Positions 5,521-9,012 of a stretch of 9,012 nt of DNA are shown piece by piece. Numbering within the stretch: position 1 is the stretch's first letter; the number at the start of each line of letters is the position of its first letter. The notes beneath the pieces were generated by a model, which saw nothing but the letters and a program-made list of their open reading frames with translations, was not told the origin of the DNA and searched no databases. The translations under genes were made by a program, and so were the position numbers. The stretch covers positions 1 through 9,012 of the forward strand of contig CAJTOE010000102.1 in NCBI GenBank assembly GCA_910577805.1, in the 5' to 3' direction. The DNA is from an uncultured Oscillospiraceae bacterium. Its GTDB lineage: Bacteria; Bacillota; Clostridia; Oscillospirales; Oscillospiraceae.

Positions 5521-6504
5521 TTATGGGTACTGGGCCGCCGCCGCGGCCAGACGGGCCTGATAGGCCTGCACTGCCTCCGGCGGGGCGATGAGCTGGACGC
5601 CGCCCTCCAGGCCGAACAGCCAGCCGAAAAACTGCGGGCTCATGACCAGCGGGAGCTTTATGGTAAAATGGTCCGGGCCGTCGGGGACAGCAATAATGTC
5701 CATGCCAAAGCGGTCAAAAATCACGCCGGACATCCGGTTCTCCGCCCGGAGCGTGACCGTAAGCTCGGAGCCGTGGTACATCCCAAAATGCTTCTGGCCG
5801 TAAGACGCCAGGTCGAAATCCTCCTTGCGCAGCGGGAAGGTCTCGCCGGTCAGGGTGATGGCGCTCATTTTGTCCACCCGGTAGTGGCGTATCTGGCCGC
5901 TGTCCTCGTCCAGGGCCACCAGATAGTAATTCTCGCTGTTCCAGATCAGGCCGTAGGGCCGGACCCGGTAGGTCTTTCCGTTGTGGCGGTAGACCTTGCG
6001 GCGGCGGAAATCGTAGTCGAAATACCGGAAGGTGATGCTCTGGCGGCTGTGAATGGAGGTGTGGAGCTGGTCTACATGGTAGTAAATGCTCTCGTTCATG
6101 GTCTTGACCCGTCCGCTGACGTACACCTGGCGCTGAAGCTCCTGGGCCTGGTGGGTGCTGGCCAGACGCTCCAGCTTGCGGATCAGCTCGCCGCTCTTGC
6201 GCTGGGTCAAAAACCGGGAGGACTGCACCGCGTCCACCAGGAGCTTCAGCTCCGGGAGCTGGAACGAACGCGCCCCGATGAACCAGCCCCGGTGAGGACC
6301 GTCCCGGCGCAGCTGCACGTCCAATCCCGCCAGGGTCAGGTACTCCATGTCAGAATAGATGCTCTTGCGCTCGGCGCAGACGCCCTGGCGCTCCAGATTG
6401 GCAATCAGCGTACCAGTGGACAGGGGATGCTCCTCGTCGCTCTGCTCCAAAAGAAGCTGCGCCAGGAGGAGTAGCTTCAGCTTTTGACGGGGTCCCTTTG
6501 CCAT
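5521..6504 (-). CDS. WYL-domain transcriptional regulator
   Basis: A 327-residue regulator of the helix-turn-helix plus WYL plus WCX architecture. The N-terminal winged helix is at about 5-75 (LSTGTLIANLERQGVCAERKSIYSDMEYL), the WYL domain at about 135-220 with RVRPYGLIWNSENYYLVALD (180-199), and the C-terminal WCX-like extension at about 245-325. WYL domains are thought to sense ligands, often nucleic acids or nucleotides, and these proteins control varied stress and defence genes; the ligand here is unknown. AAAGGAGAT sits shortly before the ATG, and the gene begins 15 nt after the ArsC-like gene. It appears to be the second gene of an ArsC-like / WYL / response regulator / XRE unit. No restriction, CRISPR or other defence gene is in view. 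Confidence 0.93.
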   Translation of the reverse strand: MAKGPRQKLKLLLLAQLLLEQSDEEHPLSTGTLIANLERQGVCAERKSIYSDMEYLTLAGLDVQLRRDGPHRGWFIGARSFQLPELKLLVDAVQSSRFLTQRKSGELIRKLERLASTHQAQELQRQVYVSGRVKTMNESIYYHVDQLHTSIHSRQSITFRYFDYDFRRRKVYRHNGKTYRVRPYGLIWNSENYYLVALDEDSGQIRHYRVDKMSAITLTGETFPLRKEDFDLASYGQKHFGMYHGSELTVTLRAENRMSGVIFDRFGMDIIAVPDGPDHFTIKLPLVMSPQFFGWLFGLEGGVQLIAPPEAVQAYQARLAAAAAQYP

Positions 6505-6519
6505 CCTACCATCTCCTTT

Positions 6520-6852
6520 TTATTTCCAGCCCGCCCAGATATCCGGGGCGTAGCCGACTGCGGCCTGACGGCCGTTACGGACAATGGGAGTGCGAAGCAG
6601 CGCGCTGTTTTCCAGAAGCTTTTCCAGCTTGTCCTGGTCATAGGCCAGGTAGTCCAGCAGGACCGCGTCCGGGTGGGAGGCGTTGATGACGGCCTCCAGC
6701 CCCGCGGCCTTCACCACACTGGACAGCTCGCCCCGGCTGATGCCGTACTTCTTCAGGTCGATGTACTGGAACGGGATGCGGCGCTCCTTGAACCAGCGCT
6801 GGGCTTTTTTCGTGTCAAAACACTTGGAAATTCCAAAAATTTGAATGTTCAT
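6520..6852 (-). CDS. ArsC/Spx-family thioredoxin-fold protein
   Basis: A 110-residue single-domain protein of the arsenate reductase-related (ArsC/Spx/YffB) family. It opens with MNIQIFG and the active-site-like KCFDTKKAQRWF, with Cys11 at the position of the ArsC catalytic cysteine. LLRTPIVRNGRQAAVGY (86-102) matches the family's cis-Pro and final strand region, with Arg88 near the position of an ArsC anion-binding Arg. There is no CxxC as in the Spx redox switch. I see no clear equivalent of the E. coli ArsC Arg60, so true arsenate reduction is doubtful and a generic thiol oxidoreductase or unknown role is as likely. It is the first gene after the promoter at 6889-6917. No good ribosome site precedes the ATG, which is unusual beside its neighbours. 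Confidence 0.88.
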   Translation of the reverse strand: MNIQIFGISKCFDTKKAQRWFKERRIPFQYIDLKKYGISRGELSSVVKAAGLEAVINASHPDAVLLDYLAYDQDKLEKLLENSALLRTPIVRNGRQAAVGYAPDIWAGWK

Positions 6853-6881
6853 AAGAGAAATTCCGTCTTTGTTAATTTTTG

Positions 6882-6894
6882 TATACGGAGTATA
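6882..6894. promoter_or_regulatory. Short dyad over the -10 and start of the ArsC-like promoter
   Basis: TATAC (6882-6886), GGA, GTATA (6890-6894) forms a perfect 5-3-5 inverted repeat overlapping the -10 box and the expected start of transcription. It could be an operator, but it is short and AT-rich, so chance is possible. Confidence 0.35.
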
Positions 6895-6917
6895 TCACAT
6901 TCCTTTTTGTTGTACAA
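6889..6917 (-). promoter_or_regulatory. Promoter of the ArsC-like/WYL/response regulator/XRE unit
   Basis: On the minus strand: TTGTAC (6917-6912), a 17-bp spacer, then TATACT (6894-6889). The predicted leader to the ATG at 6852 is about 30 nt. The -35 lies inside the palindrome TTGTACAA. No equally good internal promoter was seen between the four genes. Confidence 0.72.
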
Positions 6918-7060
6918 GTGGTTATTCGCCGGAAAAACATATTTTTTACAGAAAATATATTGGGAGTTTTTTATGCAAAACGCGTATGGACCCGTGCAGG
7001 AATTGGAAATACTGAATGCCAGGAATGCTGCGGCAACGCGGCAGAAGGAGTGTGTGTCAA

Positions 7061-9012
7061 ATGAAAGCTGTAATCATGGCCGGCGGGGAGGGACGGCGGC
7101 TGCGGCCTATGTCCCTGGGTCTGCCCAAGCCTATGGTGCCCCTGTTTGACAAGCCGGTGATGGAACACATCATTGCCCTGCTGCGCCGGCATGGGTTCAC
7201 CGACATCTGCGTGACCCTGTGCTACCGGCCCCAGAGTGTTATGGAATATTTTCGGGACGGAGCGGGCCTGGGCGTCCGGCTGTCCTATTTTATAGAGGAA
7301 GAACCTCTTGGCACCGCCGGGAGCGTGAAGAACTGCATGGAGCAGCTGGGGGAGGAAGATTTTCTGGTGATCAGCGGCGACGCTGTGTGCGATTTGAATT
7401 TGACGCAGCTGATCCAGTTCCACCAGGAGAAGCGCGCCGCCGCGACCCTGGCCCTGTACCGGCACCCCGCACCCCTGGAATACGGCCTGGTGCTGACCGG
7501 CAGACAGGGACGGGTCCAGGGCTTTGTGGAGAAACCCGGCTGGGGTCAGGTGGTCACCAATCAGGTGAATACTGGCATCTATGTGCTGTCCCGGCGGGCG
7601 ATGGACTATGTGCCCCAGGGGCGGGCCTTCGATTTTGGAAAAAATTTGTTCCCCCTGCTGCTGCGGCAAAAAGAAGAGGTATTCGGCACCGCCCCGGAGG
7701 GCTACTGGTGCGACATGGGGGACTGTAAGGCCTACCTGCAATGCGCGGCGGACGCGCTGAATAAAAAAATCAAGCTGGACCTGCCGCCCTCCCAGCCGGT
7801 CCCGGAGGGGGCGAGCATGATTCCGCCTTGCTGGCTGGGTACCGGCGCCAAGGTGGAGCGGGGGGCGCTGATCGGACCCCATACGGTGCTGGGGGCCGGG
7901 AGTCTGGTGGGCGCGGGAAGCCTGGTCCAGCGGACCGTACTGTGGCCTGGGGCGGCTGTGCGGGAAAAGGCGACCCTGTATGGGGCGATTTTATGCCGGG
8001 GCGCCGAGGTCCGCCGGGGCGCGACCCTCCACGAGGGGACTGTGCTGGGAGAACACGCCCTGGCGGAGGAACATGCCACGCTGGCGGAGGGGACCAGGCT
8101 GTGGCCCAGCCGTATCGTGCCCGCGCGGGGAAAACTGCGCTTCGGGGACGGCGGGGTGATTCGGGGGACCCTGGATGAGGAACTGAGTCCGGAGAATCTG
8201 GTGGCCCTGGGGTCCCTGCTGGGAGAGGAGGGCCGGGCGGCTGTGGGCTGGCACGGCGGTCCGGGAGCCGAAATGCTGGCCCAGGCGGCATTGAGCGGAA
8301 TTACTGCTGCCGGGGGAACCGGCTTGACCCACTCCATGCAGTGCGCGGCCCAGGCGGCCTGGCTGGCAGAGAGGAAAGAGATTCCGGCCTCCCTGTTTGT
8401 GGAGCAGATGGGGGAGAGGCTGTTTCTGCATCTGTTCGGGGCGGATGGTCTGCCCCTGGGCGGGCAGAGAGAACGGGCCTTGGAACACGCCCTGACACTG
8501 GGAGAGTTCCGGCGGACCGGGGCCGGACGGGTGGGACGGATCGTCCGTCTGGAGATGGGGCCGTCCGCTTACGCCGCCGACGCGGCCCGGCGGGCGGTGT
8601 TCTGCCCCACCCCGGTTCGGCGGCTGACTGCGGCTGTGCCAGGGGACAGCCCGGCGGACCAGGCCATCCGGCGGGTGCTGCATCTGCTGGGGTGGTCGGT
8701 GGAACACCGGTGGGAGCCGGGGATTCCCGCTTTTGCCGGCGGGCACGGCGGGTTTGAGCTGGAGGCCAGAGACGAGACCGGGGCGCTGCTGGATCCTGGA
8801 CAGATGCTGGCCCTGACTGCGCTGATCGAGATGGAGAACGGCGGCGGCAAGCTGGCGGTGCCCTCCGGGGCTACGGCGGCGGTGGATTTGGTGGCGGCTG
8901 GGTACAGCGCTCAGGTGCTTCGGCTGGAGCGGGACGGCCAGAAGGCGCGGGAACTGTATCGGGCCCTGCCCTGGCTGCGGGACGCGGCCTTCGCCGCCGC
9001 TCGGATTGCCGC
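7061..9012 (+). CDS. Fusion of sugar-1-phosphate nucleotidyltransferase, beta-helix linker and degenerate phosphohexomutase domain, cut by window edge
   Basis: The reading frame stays open for 650 residues to the edge. Residues 1-235 are a GT-A-fold nucleotidyltransferase with the G-loop MAGGEGRRLRP (6-16), LPKPMVPLFDKP (21-32), EEEPLGTAGSVK (79-90), the metal-binding SGD at 105-107, EKPG (157-160), the sugar-site VNTGIYVLS (169-177) and YWCDMGD (215-221). This resembles mannose-1-phosphate guanylyltransferases and glucose-1-phosphate-type enzymes; the sugar cannot be fixed. Residues about 255-353 are hexapeptide left-handed beta-helix repeats (LIGPHTVLGAGSLVGAG). From about 360 the sequence follows the alpha-D-phosphohexomutase fold (VIRGTLDEELSPENLVALG, then LLDPGQMLALTALIE, then KLAVPSG). 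The catalytic TASHNP serine loop and the DGDGDR metal loop are not recognisable. AAGGAG lies 10 nt before the ATG. It may feed NDP-sugar to cell-surface polysaccharide synthesis. Confidence 0.92.
   Translation, partial: MKAVIMAGGEGRRLRPMSLGLPKPMVPLFDKPVMEHIIALLRRHGFTDICVTLCYRPQSVMEYFRDGAGLGVRLSYFIEEEPLGTAGSVKNCMEQLGEEDFLVISGDAVCDLNLTQLIQFHQEKRAAATLALYRHPAPLEYGLVLTGRQGRVQGFVEKPGWGQVVTNQVNTGIYVLSRRAMDYVPQGRAFDFGKNLFPLLLRQKEEVFGTAPEGYWCDMGDCKAYLQCAADALNKKIKLDLPPSQPVPEGASMIPPCWLGTGAKVERGALIGPHTVLGAGSLVGAGSLVQRTVLWPGAAVREKATLYGAILCRGAEVRRGATLHEGTVLGEHALAEEHATLAEGTRLWPSRIVPARGKLRFGDGGVIRGTLDEELSPENLVALGSLLGEEGRAAVGWHGGPGAEMLAQAALSGITAAGGTGLTHSMQCAAQAAWLAERKEIPASLFVEQMGERLFLHLFGADGLPLGGQRERALEHALTLGEFRRTGAGRVGRIVRLEMGPSAYAADAARRAVFCPTPVRRLTAAVPGDSPADQAIRRVLHLLGWSVEHRWEPGIPAFAGGHGGFELEARDETGALLDPGQMLALTALIEMENGGGKLAVPSGATAAVDLVAAGYSAQVLRLERDGQKARELYRALPWLRDAAFAAARIA

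Noticed and set aside
6520..6852. ArsC-like gene as part of the metal-resistance operon
   Set aside because: It is about 3.7 kb away, behind asnS and on a separate promoter, and lacks a clear full set of arsenate reductase residues.
6879..7064. Plus-strand open frame ending in an ATGA overlap with the fusion gene start
   Set aside because: It has only a non-ATG start in AT-rich promoter DNA, no ribosome site and no recognisable domain.
7732..8746. Overlapping minus-strand open frames opposite the nucleotidyltransferase fusion
   Set aside because: Low-complexity Pro/Arg/Ser-rich translations typical of reverse frames of GC-rich genes; the plus strand shows one continuous multi-domain protein.

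Overview
The window looks like a piece of a high-GC chromosome from a gut-type Clostridia, probably the Oscillospiraceae/Flavonifractor group. This is inferred from the GC-rich coding style combined with strong AGGAGG ribosome sites, low-GC consensus promoters, the gene families, and a hairpin-rich intergenic element of a type I associate with those genomes. No rRNA, tRNA, CRISPR array, transposase or phage gene is visible. Eight complete genes and two genes cut by the window edges cover almost everything.

Region 1 (1-2914, minus strand) is a metal-resistance operon. In transcription order it encodes an ArsR/SmtB metal-sensing repressor with residues matching both the CadC (Cys-x-Cys) and SmtB/CzrA (alpha-5 Asp/His/His/Glu) sites, a class I SAM-dependent methyltransferase, a stand-alone 73-residue heavy-metal-associated (HMA) domain protein, and a P1B-type metal-exporting ATPase that lacks its own N-terminal HMA domain and runs off the left edge. 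Upstream lies an exact-consensus promoter (TTGACA, 17 bp, TATAAT) followed by a 12-2-12 operator over the predicted start of transcription. The likely logic is that metal releases the repressor and the pump and its soluble metal-binding domain are made. The role of the methyltransferase is open.

Region 2 (2964-4465, plus strand) is asnS, asparaginyl-tRNA synthetase, with its own promoter, a short leader without room for a T-box, and a strong 16-bp-stem terminator. A hairpin-rich repeat-like element (about 4497-4544) separates it from the convergent genes that follow.

Region 3 (4563-6917, minus strand) is a probable four-gene unit: an ArsC/Spx-fold protein, a WYL-domain regulator, an OmpR-type regulator whose receiver domain has lost its phosphoacceptor aspartate, and a small XRE-type regulator. 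There is no histidine kinase.

Region 4 (7061-9012, plus strand) is a large gene cut by the right edge. It encodes a sugar-1-phosphate nucleotidyltransferase, a left-handed beta-helix linker, and a phosphohexomutase-like domain that appears to lack the catalytic serine loop and the metal-binding Asp loop. The 208-bp gap before it carries the divergent promoter for region 3.
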